From: Nostoc sp. ATCC 53789
GTDB lineage: Bacteria > Cyanobacteriota > Cyanobacteriia > Cyanobacteriales > Nostocaceae
NCBI RefSeq assembly: GCF_009873495.1
Contig: NZ_CP046703.1
Coordinates: forward strand, 248,001 to 312,000
Direction: 5' to 3'
Length of the DNA: 64,000 nt
Positions 41,701 to 50,619 of this stretch are shown piece after piece (position 1 is the stretch's first letter; each line of letters begins with the position of its first letter). The notes beneath the pieces were generated by a model that saw nothing but the letters and a program-made list of their open reading frames with translations, was not told the DNA's origin and did not search any database. Both the position numbers and the translations under genes were made by a program.

Positions 41701-44117
41701 ACTTGAAAACCAGTATTTTTTAAGTTGAAATTCTGTGCCAGTACATTTAAATCAAATCCCGCAATTTTAGGTGCGCCTGTTGGTGGAGACTGAATTGCGA
41801 TCGCACCATTAGCACTCAATCCTGGGGTACTTGCGTTTTCAACTATAATCTGCTGTCCATTCCACTGAAATTGAGCCGTTAGCGGTTTTGCCAGTAGCGC
41901 TACTCCTTGAGAAAGGCGGATTTGCCCGGCAGCGCGAATATCTGCAAGCTGGAAAGATTCTGTTGTGCCTGCTAACTGAATATTGCTATTGAGCCGTCCT
42001 CGCAGTTGTGGTGAGAAACGGTTGAGTTGAATTTGAGAAGTTTTGACAACTCCTTGCCAGCGTTGTTGTGCAAGTTGACCTTGAGCCACAATTGTCCCGC
42101 CTGCCACGTTCAACACCGCACCTGGTAACAGGATATTCTCTCCTTGTTTAGCAACAACAACCCTTGCGTTAGTGGGATAGGTAGCTGTAGGCGCTTGCAC
42201 CTGCGCTACTGCTTGCAGGTTGCTCAGAGTGCCGGAGATATTGGCATTTGCCGATATATTCCCAATGGTAATGCCGGGTGAGGATTTGTATGCTTTTGCG
42301 ATCGCATCACCTGGTAAATTTTGGGCTTGTACATTCAACGCTACCCTACCTTGGGGTGCAAGCTGAAGTTGACCGCTAGCTATTACTTGTCCTCCCACCT
42401 CTGGATTTGCTTGAACGCGAGCCACATTGACATTTAAGGGTGTACCTAGCGATCCAAAAACTTTAGCGTTCGCAGATATACCACCAAGATTCAGCGGAGT
42501 TGAAATATTGTAACCTTGAGCGATCGCATTTCCTGGTAAACCTTGAGCTTGAATACCTATATTTACTTGACCTTGGGGAGCGAGTTGAATTTGACCACTG
42601 GCTGTAATTCGCCCCCCTGTTGGCGGCGTTACCTGAACACTGGAAACATCAAGGTTCAACGGCTGTTTGCCAAGTGAGCCAGAGACTTCTGCTTTTGCCG
42701 AGACATTTCCAACTGCGATCGGTAAACTAACGCCATAGCCACGCGCTAATATATCCCCGGATACTCCGTCAACTTGAGCATTAAATTTTACGTCGCTTTT
42801 GGCTCCCAAATTAGCTTGACCGCCTCCTGTGATTTGACCACCTGCTGCGGGGACTATTTTCAAATTAGAGACAGCAAGTTGAGATGCCGTTTGAGAAACA
42901 TTCAAGCGGAAATCAGTGTTGACAGCTTTGAAGAGAACGCGGTCAACTTGAATAGGTTTTGTGTTGCTTACTGTACCGCTAACAACTGGTTTCTGAAGTG
43001 CGCCTAACACCTGAATATTTGCTTGAATTTCGCCACTAGCTGGGACTGACGAATTTACATTCAATGTATCTAAAATATTTTTAGCACTAACTGGTTTTAT
43101 CTGAGCAGAGACATTAAAACCAGTTTGAGTATTAATTGTTCCATTAGCCAGAATGGGAACTTTGCCAAAGTTCGTACTCAAATTTTCTAAAGCAACTGTC
43201 TGACCTTGAAATGAAAATCTCCCATTAAAATTAGAAACTTGCTGAGGGATATTTTTAATTTTGGCAGTGATTTGATTAGCAGTAGCATTTCCTGTAATCG
43301 CTATATCTGATAGTTTGGGTGGAATCTGAACTGCTAAGTCAGCATTTAAATACCCTGCTTGCAAGGCAATTGGTAACTCAATTAATCGACTAATATCAGA
43401 TGCTTGTAAATTTTGTGTTGAAAGGTTGAGGCTAGTTATTTGAGCTTTTACTTGGGTTTCACCAGCGATTTTTACTCCACCTCCCCTAGCGAGTTGAGCA
43501 TTGATGTCATAACCAATCCTTTGATTTTGATCAAAAAATCGGGCAACACCACCAACTTGATTTAATATTACTGAACCTTTCGGTCTAGTTGGTGCGGCGA
43601 ACGGCATCAACTCTACATTTCCATCTTGAATCTGAAGTGTTTGCAACTCTGTTTGAATAGCACCTTTTCCTTCCCCAGCCTTGACTTGGGCTGTAACCCA
43701 ACGACCATCTCGATCCTGTTGGATGTAGACATTGGGCTGAACTAAGGTTACATTTAATGTCAGTTTTCGAGTTAGGAGAACTTGCAAGGGCGAAAACTGC
43801 ACATCCAAGGCTTTTGCTACCACCTGGTCTGCATCTGTGGTAGTTGCTGGTATGGATAAAGAGCTAAATCTTAAACTAGAGAGCGAAAAACGTTCAACTT
43901 TCCCTACTTTTACTGGTCGCCCAAGCAATTGTTCGAGATTTTGCTGCACTAATGGCGCTAAATCCTTATATACATAGCTTCTAGCCCACCAAGCACCGAT
44001 TGCAATTCCAACCAGCAAAACGACACCGAGAGCCAAACTGGTACGTCCCAAGAGGAGGAGCCATAAACGAGGATTAGATGGTTCCTGATTATTTTTTGAA
44101 TTTGGAGAGCGCGTCAT
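38721..44117 (-). CDS. tamB: TamB-like translocation and assembly protein (DUF490)
   Basis: 1798 residues. A single N-terminal helix (about 20-45, TSLALGVVLLVGIAIGAWWA) anchors it in the inner membrane. The long periplasmic part consists of repetitive beta-strand units; a strong internal repeat (SLPIAVGNVSAKAEVSGSLG; TPLNLGGISANAKVFGSLG) recurs near 470-690. The C-terminal 350 residues carry the TamB domain, with GALSGGITANGSL upstream and NLELTSEPSRSKGEIVALLG, FSEFRIFPTP and LFQVQYETRF at the end. TamB homologs form a hydrophobic groove bridging inner and outer membrane, and are now seen as lipid carriers or OMP assembly factors. The cyanobacterial TIC236 relative imports proteins into chloroplasts. 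A role in outer-membrane biogenesis is likely. It needs no partner in this window. Confidence 0.93.
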   Translation of the reverse strand: MTRSPNSKNNQEPSNPRLWLLLLGRTSLALGVVLLVGIAIGAWWARSYVYKDLAPLVQQNLEQLLGRPVKVGKVERFSLSSLRFSSLSIPATTTDADQVVAKALDVQFSPLQVLLTRKLTLNVTLVQPNVYIQQDRDGRWVTAQVKAGEGKGAIQTELQTLQIQDGNVELMPFAAPTRPKGSVILNQVGGVARFFDQNQRIGYDINAQLARGGGVKIAGETQVKAQITSLNLSTQNLQASDISRLIELPIALQAGYLNADLAVQIPPKLSDIAITGNATANQITAKIKNIPQQVSNFNGRFSFQGQTVALENLSTNFGKVPILANGTINTQTGFNVSAQIKPVSAKNILDTLNVNSSVPASGEIQANIQVLGALQKPVVSGTVSNTKPIQVDRVLFKAVNTDFRLNVSQTASQLAVSNLKIVPAAGGQITGGGQANLGAKSDVKFNAQVDGVSGDILARGYGVSLPIAVGNVSAKAEVSGSLGKQPLNLDVSSVQVTPPTGGRITASGQIQLAPQGQVNIGIQAQGLPGNAIAQGYNISTPLNLGGISANAKVFGSLGTPLNVNVARVQANPEVGGQVIASGQLQLAPQGRVALNVQAQNLPGDAIAKAYKSSPGITIGNISANANISGTLSNLQAVAQVQAPTATYPTNARVVVAKQGENILLPGAVLNVAGGTIVAQGQLAQQRWQGVVKTSQIQLNRFSPQLRGRLNSNIQLAGTTESFQLADIRAAGQIRLSQGVALLAKPLTAQFQWNGQQIIVENASTPGLSANGAIAIQSPPTGAPKIAGFDLNVLAQNFNLKNTGFQVPGDVALAGVLDFKGKVTGTPDVPQANGNIRLRNFQVSNLAFDPLLTGNVNFQGGQGASLRLAGKQDRIALNLGADYRPTSFLVKRDEAVTTGRTEGENLLINAQQFPIALIGGFLPNNQLKPLGGQLSGNLVVNLNNYAVAGDVAIAGPRVARVAADEFRGSINYADGTASLANGLLRIGDSNIALSGNVQTGNDPQFQFQANLDQARIERLLQAFNIFDFKDLGTGLQPPTLAGAEVLDTNPISLPNADLLTQLVYFSKIATSITQQQQVEAKRDLSLPTLAELTGALSGGITANGSLKSGLNVGFNFQGANWKWGEYSINQVVAQGNFADGIVTLSPLSIGINQGLVAFSGQLGTEQLSGKLNVASLPLSLLQPFIERYPIDITGNLNADATLGGSLQDPRAQGNVTLANATLNQQPVQSGQVNFDYNNARLNFDSTLLVTGTQPVTITGSVPAALPFAEVQPDSNQISINADVNNEGLALLNLLTNNQVTWVDGQGQVNLNVQGTLNEPIINGNATVNNATISAQALSEPLTNVTGTAQFNGSTVSVNNIQALYNEGQITASGILPILNPQPATANPLTISIADKLNFKLAGLYEGGVGGNAVIRGTALKPVIGGEIRLSDGRVIIGNTAKKKSAATTEANTNVINLNREQVNANATPTAQSNASAVTTAESSASGVTKPDNNANTAATPPNLPVEFADLRLSLDDNVRVTTESLLSFVPGGAALSQPILNFEAKGDLTINGTLAKPLPEGLIRLTGGRLSLFSTEFALARGYEQTARFTPSQGLDPTLDVRLTAIVPEASATNSRILESPLSAEISDVSATNFGTLRTVRVQARVDGPASELGDNLELTSEPSRSKGEIVALLGGSILGSFGQADAGQGLTNFASSTILGGLQGTITAIGQAVGFSEFRIFPTPTTSNETKTASVLNLSAEGVFNINRNFSASLSRPLSSDESFRYNVLYRLNDEILMRGSTNLGDENLFQVQYETRF

Positions 44118-45050
44118 TATCGTTACTAGTACCAGTACTTTTTTCTGGAGTGAGCCGAGAGACAGGCTAGTACCGCAAGGCGGAATTAAAAATTAAAAAT
44201 TAAAAATTAAAAATGAATACAGCGTAGGCAATTCGTTGATTTGGAAAGGGTGGTTTATTTACGCCGTGCTGTACTAGCCTCAGTTGTATCAGTAAGTTAC
44301 AAACTATGGTTTCATAATATGAAGACTTTCGCAAGAACTTTGCGGCAGGCTAATTCTATTCTCCAGGAAAAGCTGCCCCAATGAGACGCTTTCTAAATGT
44401 TTCATATTATTCCATAATCTTGCATAATTCCTGAATATATTTTGTGACAACTCCTGTATATACAACCCTGGTTAGAAAATTAAAACTCTGTATAATCTAA
44501 CTTAATATAGATGACAGAAAGTAATTTTAAATTTAAGAGCAATCTAGAGTTGAATGAAATTCCTGAAGCTAGATTTAGATTCCCCTTTCTTGAAGAAATC
44601 GGGCATTTGGGCAGCAATTTTACTCAATTAATACTAATTTTATGTATAGTGACATTAGGCTGAATCTATTTAGACAAATTATGGATTACAGCTTAATCAT
44701 GGTGGTTTAAATAATTGAAAAAAGTTGGCTTATTTTTATTTATAAAAAAACTTATAGTTGATTAATGCGCCCAGCTAGAAAGGTAAAATGAGGCATCTAT
44801 TTTTATTCAGTAATGCAACGCGAATGTCTACAAAACACTAAGTGAACACACTTACAAAAACCCAGATAATTTTATCCGGTAATTTATTAAGTAAAAATTG
44901 AGATTCCGGCGGTGCTACTACACATCAACACGCCGGAACTATATCAAGAAAAACTGCTTAGTATTAGACAGCAATAATTACTAACAAGATTATCGGCTTA
45001 TCTAAAAATTTAGGAACCTGAGCTTTTAGATTACTCCATCGCCAACCCGA
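44118..45050. other. Long intergenic region
   Basis: 933 bases without a supported gene. It contains an ATTAAAA run (44184-44213), a decayed copy of the GATCCCCGACTTCTT palindrome (44578-44607) and an 8-bp hairpin TTCCGGCG / CGCCGGAA (44904-44938). A 50-codon frame (44511-44663) begins 15 bases after a TATAAT. The rest is AT-rich. The tamB promoter is presumably in the right-hand end nearest 44117. Confidence 0.5.
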
Positions 45051-45251
45051 TCATTGCTCGCTTGAATCATCAATCATTTCTGGTACTAAAGCTGGGTTAC
45101 TCTTGCGTTCTTCTGGCGATTGCTCCCGAATAACATCGTCGATTCTCGCAGGGTGTTTGATTTTGTCCAGCAGTTCTGGACTTAGTTGCGACGGTTCACC
45201 TTCTGGATTCGATTTTTCAGCTTGACTAGGAACTGTTTCCTTATTCATCAC
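45051..45251 (-). CDS. Small acidic hydrophilic protein, function unknown
   Basis: 66 residues, no hydrophobic segment. Pro, Glu and Ser dominate, as in KSNPEGEPSQLSPELLDKIK and VIREQSPEERKSNPALVPEM. It looks disordered and resembles other short Nostoc hypotheticals with many acidic and Pro residues. The ATG 45251 is preceded by AGGAAATAGTG, which is usable. Function unknown. Confidence 0.45.
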   Translation of the reverse strand: MMNKETVPSQAEKSNPEGEPSQLSPELLDKIKHPARIDDVIREQSPEERKSNPALVPEMIDDSSEQ

Positions 45252-45483
45252 TATTTCCTAAAACTTATACGCCAAGCTTAAGTCCTTCTGTGGTGAGGCA
45301 TACACTATCTTGAGACTTATTTCACGCAGTGGCAGGTAACAAGTTCTGTTAATCTTTTGGTTGCCGATTGTCTAAAACTCCATGAGTTTAGCAGCGATCG
45401 CGTGCCTTGTGTACTCAAAGAAATTCAGCTACATTAAGTCAATAGGAAAGTAGTTGACAAATAATTTGTCGCTCTAAAAAAAA

Positions 45484-45557
45484 TCGGGATGACTGGATTC
45501 GAACCAGCGGCCCCTTCGTCCCGAACGAAGTGCGCTACCAAGCTGCGCCACATCCCG
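45484..45557 (-). tRNA. tRNA-Pro (anticodon CGG)
   Basis: On the minus strand the acceptor stem CGGGATG pairs with CATCCCG at the other end, with a D arm (GCGC...GCGC) and an anticodon stem CTTCG / CGAAG enclosing TTCGGGA. The anticodon is CGG, reading CCG proline codons. The T arm carries TTCGAAT. Discriminator base A is followed by T7 with no encoded CCA, so CCA must be added enzymatically. The T run just after the gene suits an intrinsic end. Confidence 0.93.
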
Positions 45558-45695
45558 CCATAAAAATGGCATTGTAAATTAAGAATATCATAACCCGTGC
45601 CAAATGACAGAATTACATCTATATATATGATCGCTTCACCCAAGGCTTTGCTTGCTACGATTAAATTTGTATAACTCTAGTGGTAAAAGCGGATT

Positions 45696-46568
45696 GTGAC
45701 TGTAAAACCAGACTGGTTGCGGGTAAAAGCACCTCAGCATGAGCGCATCGGTAACGTTAAAGACATTTTGCGGGATTTATCCCTCAATACAGTTTGTGAA
45801 GAAGCATCCTGTCCGAATATTGGCGAATGCTTCAATGCCGGTACTGCTACGTTTTTGATTATGGGCCCGGCTTGTACACGCGCTTGTCCCTACTGCGATA
45901 TTGATTTTGAGAAAAAACCGAAACCACTAGACCCCACGGAACCTGCACGACTAGCGGAAGCTGTTCGCCGCATGAACCTTAATCATGTAGTAATCACTTC
46001 TGTAAATCGAGATGACTTGTTTGATGGTGGTGCATCTCAGTTTGTAGCGTGTATTGATGCGGTTCACTCTGTTTCACCTAACACCACAATTGAGGTGCTA
46101 ATTCCTGACTTGTGCGGTAATTGGAATGCTTTAGAGTTGATTCTACAAGCAGCGCCAGAGGTATTAAACCACAATACCGAAACTGTTCCACGTCTGTATC
46201 GCCGGGTGCGTCCCCAAGGAAACTACGATCGCACATTAGAATTATTACAGCGAACTCGCCAACTCTCTCCTAGCACATACACCAAATCCGGGATTATGGT
46301 TGGACTCGGTGAAACTGATGCCGAAATTCGTCAAGTCATGCAAGACTTACGAACCGTAGATTGCGACATTTTGACAATTGGGCAATATCTCCAACCCAGT
46401 CAAAAACATTTACAAGTAAATGAATTTATCAATCCAGAACAATTTACAGCTTGGAAGACATTCGGCGAAGAAATTGGATTTTTACAAATTGTTTCTTCTC
46501 CATTGACAAGAAGCTCGTATCATGCAGAACAAGTCAGGGAATTAATGGAACGTTATCCCCGGAGCTAA
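45696..46568 (+). CDS. lipA: Lipoyl synthase
   Basis: Inserts two sulfurs into protein-bound octanoyl groups to give lipoamide on pyruvate dehydrogenase and glycine cleavage H protein. 290 residues from GTG 45696 ([20 protein letters not shown]). The auxiliary 4Fe-4S ligands C34, C39 and C45 lie in [12 protein letters not shown] and the radical SAM ligands C60, C64 and C67 in [11 protein letters not shown] Ser in the C-terminal [13 protein letters not shown] (S273) is the third auxiliary-type ligand expected for LipA. All motifs are intact. Cyanobacteria often have two lipA genes; this one has the shorter N-terminus. The tRNA-Pro gene lies 138 bp upstream on the other strand. gpsA follows 67 bp downstream. 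Confidence 0.95.
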   Translation: MTVKPDWLRVKAPQHERIGNVKDILRDLSLNTVCEEASCPNIGECFNAGTATFLIMGPACTRACPYCDIDFEKKPKPLDPTEPARLAEAVRRMNLNHVVITSVNRDDLFDGGASQFVACIDAVHSVSPNTTIEVLIPDLCGNWNALELILQAAPEVLNHNTETVPRLYRRVRPQGNYDRTLELLQRTRQLSPSTYTKSGIMVGLGETDAEIRQVMQDLRTVDCDILTIGQYLQPSQKHLQVNEFINPEQFTAWKTFGEEIGFLQIVSSPLTRSSYHAEQVRELMERYPRS

Positions 46569-46635
46569 TTTTAGATTTTAGATTTTAGATTGCTAAGAGA
46601 ATGGGGTGATTGGGTGATGGGGAGAATGGTGATTA

Positions 46636-47565
46636 ATGACTAATTCAAAATCTGTAGCAATTCTGGGTGCGGGTGCTTGGGGTGCATCTCTGGCAAATCT
46701 CGCCGCAGCGAATGGTCATCAGGTGCGCGTGTGGTCGCGTCAAGGTTCCCAAACTCTCCAAATAGTGTTAGAAGATGCCCAAATAATCCTATCCGCTATC
46801 TCAATGATTGGTGTGAGAGATGTTGCTTCCCAAGTCCAGTCTTTCCCCCTTTCTCCAGAGACGATTTTTGTGACGGCGACCAAAGGCTTAGATCCCCAAA
46901 CCACTTGCACGCCGTCACAAATTTGGCAAACAGTATTCCCTAACCATGCAGTGGTTGTTTTGTCTGGGCCTAATTTATCTAAAGAAATTCAACTAGAGTT
47001 ACCAGCAGCAACAGTGGTAGCCAGTAATATTCCCAGGGCTGCGGAAGTAGTGCAGTTAGTATTTTCTTCTCATCGTTTCCGGGTATATACCAATCCCGAC
47101 CCCTTGGGGGTGGAACTGGGGGGAACGCTAAAAAATGTGATTGCGATCGCAGCTGGTGTGTGCGATGGTTTACATCTAGGAACCAATGCCAAAGCTGCTT
47201 TAGTCACCCGTGGACTTACAGAAATGGTTCGCATCGGTAACGACTGGGGTGCAAAGACGGAAACATTTTATGGATTATCGGGTCTTGGAGACTTGTTAGC
47301 AACCTGCAATAGTCCCTTAAGCCGCAATTACCAAGTCGGCTACCAGCTAGCTGGTGGTAAGACACTTAAAGAAACTCTTGCAAATTTACAAGGAACAGCC
47401 GAAGGAGTGAACACTTGCCAGGTTTTGATGCAACGAGCCAAGCAACAAAACATTCCAGTTCCAATTACTGAGCAAGTTTATCGGTTACTTCAGGGAGAAA
47501 TCACACCCCGACAAGCGCTTGATGAACTGATGCTACGAGATATCAAGCCAGAGTACAACTACTAG
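46636..47565 (+). CDS. gpsA: Glycerol-3-phosphate dehydrogenase [NAD(P)+]
   Basis: Reduces dihydroxyacetone phosphate to sn-glycerol-3-phosphate for glycerolipid synthesis in the cytosol. 309 residues. The Rossmann motif is SVAILGAGAWGASLANLAAA near residue 6. The strand-rich DPQTTCTPSQIWQTVFPNHA, then SGPNLSKEI and the family signature LKNVIAIAAGVCDGLHLGTN (about 165-185) and GLSGLGDLLATCNSPLSRNY (about 213-235) follow, with the active-site Lys in the former. It is about 25 residues shorter than E. coli GpsA because the usual segment after the first nucleotide-binding strand is missing; cyanobacterial GpsA proteins share that. An intergenic dispersed repeat follows its stop. Confidence 0.95.
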   Translation: MTNSKSVAILGAGAWGASLANLAAANGHQVRVWSRQGSQTLQIVLEDAQIILSAISMIGVRDVASQVQSFPLSPETIFVTATKGLDPQTTCTPSQIWQTVFPNHAVVVLSGPNLSKEIQLELPAATVVASNIPRAAEVVQLVFSSHRFRVYTNPDPLGVELGGTLKNVIAIAAGVCDGLHLGTNAKAALVTRGLTEMVRIGNDWGAKTETFYGLSGLGDLLATCNSPLSRNYQVGYQLAGGKTLKETLANLQGTAEGVNTCQVLMQRAKQQNIPVPITEQVYRLLQGEITPRQALDELMLRDIKPEYNY

Positions 47566-48268
47566 CTAGTAGTCTGTCAAATCAACTTACTGGCTAAATA
47601 AGTTCGTAGTAAGGACTTTAGTCCTTATATTAAGCACTGAAGTGCTTACTACATACCAGGACTTCCTTAGCTTGATGGACTACTAGTTAGTAATCTGTCA
47701 AGTTTAAATTGGCACGTCAAGACTGACATACAAGACGACGCAGGAACACGGAGAGAGTATTTAATAACTTTCCTACGTTTTATATCTCCGTATCGATAGG
47801 ATTTTTGCCGTTAATACTAATCACTTCTCTGATATCTATTAGTTCTACTTATACCTGAATAATCCTGAGAAAAAATTGCTAAATCGTCAGGATATTACTT
47901 TTGTAACCATGTAAATGTGACTATGCCAATTATAAAGATGACATTCACTGAAGGATGTTTATACTGTGTTACAAAAGTTACTATCGCAACCCACCAAGGT
48001 TGAAATGTTAACTAAGTAGTTGAAATATTGAAAGCCTAGCTGCCGATTTAAATAGCTATTGGTTAAATCAAAAATTTAGCAGCTGATTAAGTCCAGTAAT
48101 ACTGTATCCAATAAAACCATTACAGTTAATTTCTAAAAAAAATTGTAATGGAACCTTCAACTATGTTAGTTCATCGTTAATCACGGGAACAATAGCAACA
48201 GTTGAATAGCTGACCGTAATCTAAGCTGACCGAAATCTATTGTTACCTGGAGCCATTGAGACGATCTT
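47566..48268. other. Intergenic region upstream of sigC, with dispersed repeats
   Basis: A short direct repeat of CTAGTAGTCTGTCAA type (47563-47582 and 47683-47702) brackets the palindromes at 47611-47646. The following 500 bases are AT-rich with no gene, and very likely contain the sigC promoter and 5' leader. No NtcA or Fur-box match was convincing. Confidence 0.5.
47611..47646. repeat. Two adjacent mini-palindromes
   Basis: AAGGACT-TT-AGTCCTT (47611-47626) and AGCACT-GA-AGTGCT (47633-47646). Together with 31172-31185 they form one dispersed family with CTTACTAC at one side. Confidence 0.65.
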
Positions 48269-49519
48269 ATGCCAGCAACATCTTTTTATGCAGATGCCCC
48301 CTACAACACCAAAAAGTCCCGCCAGGCTTTGGACTCGGATCTCACGGTTGATGAAAGTGAGTTGTCGGTAGATGACCTACAGGAGCTAGAGATCGCTTCT
48401 GCTGACAATGCTAACTTTGCTGCTAGCAGTAACCGTCGGAGTACAGACCTAGTACGTCTGTATCTTCAAGAAATTGGTCGGGTTCGCTTGTTGGGGCGCG
48501 ATGAAGAGGTTTCAGAAGCTCAAAAAGTCCAACGCTACTTGCGGATGCGGATAGTACTTGCTAAGGCCGCCAAGGAAGGGGATGAAGTGATTACACCCTA
48601 TTTGAGGTTAGTTGAAGTTCAAGAACGTCTAACCTCGGAACTAGGACATCGCCCATCTTTGGAAAGATGGGCTGCTACTGCTGATATAGTTTTATCCGAT
48701 CTTAGGCCAACTTTGGCAAATGGTAAACGTCGCTGGGCAGAAATTGCCAAGTTGACTGTAGAAGAGTTGGAGCAAGTTCAGTCCCAAGGACTCCAAGCAA
48801 AAGAACACATGATTAAGGCGAATCTTCGCTTAGTTGTGTCTGTTGCTAAGAAGTATCAAAATCGTGGTTTGGAATTGTTGGATTTAGTCCAAGAAGGTAC
48901 ATTAGGTTTGGAGCGGGCTGTAGAAAAATTTGACCCAACTAAGGGTTATCGCTTCAGTACTTATGCTTACTGGTGGATTCGTCAGGGAATTACACGGGCG
49001 ATCGCAACTTCTAGCCGCACGATCCGCCTACCGGTTCATATTACCGAAAAGTTAAACAAAATCAAAAAGGCTCAACGCAAAATTGCTCAAGAAAAAGGTC
49101 GCACCCCAACTCTGGAAGATTTAGCAACTGAGTTAGAGATGACACCGACTCAAGTACGAGAAGTTTTGTTGCGGGTTCCTCGCTCTGTTTCTTTGGAAAC
49201 CAAAGTAGGCAAAGATAAAGACACTGAGTTAGGCGAATTACTAGAGACTGACTGTGTAACCCCAGAAGAAATGTTAATGCGAGAATCTTTACAAAGAGAC
49301 TTGCATCATCTTCTGTCAGATTTAACTAGCCGGGAACGCGATGTAATTTTGATGCGGTTTGGTTTGGCAGATGGTCATCCTTATTCCTTAGCAGAAATTG
49401 GCCGCGCTCTCGACTTATCCCGCGAACGAGTTCGACAAATAGAATCCAAGGCTTTGCAAAAGTTACGCCAACCTAAGCGTCGCAACCTGATCCGCGATTA
49501 TTTGGAATCTCTAAGTTAG
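48269..49519 (+). CDS. sigC: Group 2 RNA polymerase sigma factor SigC
   Basis: 416 residues. The N-terminus MPATSFYADAPYNTKKSRQA leads to region 1.2 (DLVRLYLQEIGRVRLLGRDE), region 2.1-2.4 (KANLRLVVSVAKKYQNRGLE, YRFSTYAYWWIRQGITRAIA), region 3 (KLNKIKKAQRKIAQEKGRTP) and region 4 (LTSRERDVILMRFGLADGHP; EIGRALDLSRERVRQIESKA). No extended region 1.1 is present. This matches group 2 sigma factors and, by overall sequence and its position next to furA, SigC as I recall it from Anabaena PCC 7120. There it directs early heterocyst and nitrogen-stress transcription. The 495-bp downstream spacer contains a small element flanked by direct repeats. Confidence 0.9.
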   Translation: MPATSFYADAPYNTKKSRQALDSDLTVDESELSVDDLQELEIASADNANFAASSNRRSTDLVRLYLQEIGRVRLLGRDEEVSEAQKVQRYLRMRIVLAKAAKEGDEVITPYLRLVEVQERLTSELGHRPSLERWAATADIVLSDLRPTLANGKRRWAEIAKLTVEELEQVQSQGLQAKEHMIKANLRLVVSVAKKYQNRGLELLDLVQEGTLGLERAVEKFDPTKGYRFSTYAYWWIRQGITRAIATSSRTIRLPVHITEKLNKIKKAQRKIAQEKGRTPTLEDLATELEMTPTQVREVLLRVPRSVSLETKVGKDKDTELGELLETDCVTPEEMLMRESLQRDLHHLLSDLTSRERDVILMRFGLADGHPYSLAEIGRALDLSRERVRQIESKALQKLRQPKRRNLIRDYLESLS

Positions 49520-49547
49520 TCAATGATTGAGAGTCATTTGTCATTAG

Positions 49548-49619
49548 TGAGCCAGTGCGGTCTTCTCCCTTTGGGAGAGGCTAGCGCCAAGGGGGTTTCC
49601 CCCATGAGCAACTGGCTCA
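49548..49619. mobile_element. 72-bp element with 9-bp terminal inverted repeats, between 15-bp direct repeats
   Basis: TGAGCCAGT (49548-49556) and ACTGGCTCA (49611-49619) are perfect inverted ends. A GGGGGTTTCCCCC palindrome lies inside. The direct repeat GTCATTTGTCATTAG flanks the unit at 49533-49547 and 49628-49642, with 8 bp extra on the right side. The internal palindrome also occurs in inverted form at 17520-17541. It resembles a small non-autonomous insertion into a GTCATTT array. Confidence 0.6.
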
Positions 49620-49997
49620 CCCGCAGGGTCATTTGTCATTAGAAAACTACACTTGACAAATGACTAGGGACAAAGGACTGATTTGATACCAGATTGAAAG
49701 CCTTTTAGAGGCTTATAGCAAGTAATTTGCATTTAATTGTATAAGAGTTCCCCCAGAGCTTTGCTCAGATATCTTGAAGGTGGGGATCGGTTAAACAATT
49801 CAAAATTCACTCATATAAAATTTAAAGTCAAGGGATGCAATCGTTACAAGTATCCTAACTATTAACTGTATGCAAATTAAATGCAATACAGCTTATTATT
49901 TGAATTTTGATCAAGATTTAATGAATTGTTCTTAAATATTTAGCATAAATTCTCAATAGGCAATGATTGTTGCAAATTGCTCCCAAGATTTGTTATA

Positions 49998-50024
49998 TTC
50001 TCAACTAACAAGCTTTGTTGAGAA
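49998..50024. promoter_or_regulatory. Inverted repeat before furA, possible operator
   Basis: TTCTCAAC and GTTGAGAA form a perfect 8-bp inverted repeat separated by 11 bases, ending 8 bases before the furA ATG. The surrounding 150 bases are AT-rich. FurA is autoregulated in Anabaena through AT-rich iron boxes. This symmetrical sequence is a candidate site, but it does not match the canonical Fur box closely. It could also form an mRNA hairpin near the ribosome site. Confidence 0.4.
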
Positions 50025-50032
50025 ATATTAGT

Positions 50033-50488
50033 ATGACTGTCTACACAACTACTTCACTCAAGGCAGAACTGAACGGGCGAGGCTGGCGATTAACTCCCCA
50101 GCGCGAAACAATTTTACACATTTTTCAAGAACTTCCGCAAGGTGAACATCTAAGTGCGGAGGATCTTTATCATCGGCTAGAAACTGATGGTGAAGGGATC
50201 AGTCTGTCAACTATTTATCGGACTTTGAAGTTGATGGCGAGGATGGGAATTTTACGGGAATTAGAACTGGGTGAAGGACATAAGCATTATGAGATCAACC
50301 AGCCTTATCCTCATCATCACCATCACTTGATTTGTGTTAGATGCAACTCAACTATTGAGTTTAAAAATGATTCAATTTTAAAAATTGGATCGAAAACCGC
50401 TCAAAAAGAAGGTTTCCACCTGCTTGATTGTCAAATGACAATCCATGCAGTGTGTCCCAAGTGCCAACGGGCGCTGATGCCGCTTTAG
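50033..50488 (+). CDS. furA: Ferric uptake regulator FurA
   Basis: 151 residues from ATG 50033 (MTVYTTTSLKAELNGRGWRL); a TTG at 50015 would add six. The winged helix (about 15-85) includes LTPQRETILHIFQELPQG and ISLSTIYRTLKLMARMGILR. The dimerisation domain contains the metal-binding PHHHHHLICVRCNS, and a second CxxC (CPKC) near the C-terminus makes a Zn-site pair. It is the FurA paralog rather than Zur or PerR by overall sequence and by being next to sigC. It controls iron uptake, oxidative stress and nitrogen-related genes in Anabaena. The convergent gene 131 bp downstream lacks an evident terminator, so its transcript may run antisense across furA. Confidence 0.92.
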   Translation: MTVYTTTSLKAELNGRGWRLTPQRETILHIFQELPQGEHLSAEDLYHRLETDGEGISLSTIYRTLKLMARMGILRELELGEGHKHYEINQPYPHHHHHLICVRCNSTIEFKNDSILKIGSKTAQKEGFHLLDCQMTIHAVCPKCQRALMPL

Positions 50489-50619
50489 CACTTGGGTGAA
50501 TAATCAGACGAAACTACTCAAATTAACCAAATAAGTGGAATTTTGAGCAGTTCGTAATTTGCTGTTACTAGAGGCTAGCAACGAGTTGGGAACTGATACT
50601 AACAAGACCAAAGCGGATG

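Noticed and set aside
45434..45643. 69-codon minus-strand frame over the tRNA
   Set aside because: It spans the tRNA-Pro gene; an open frame through a tRNA is expected by chance.
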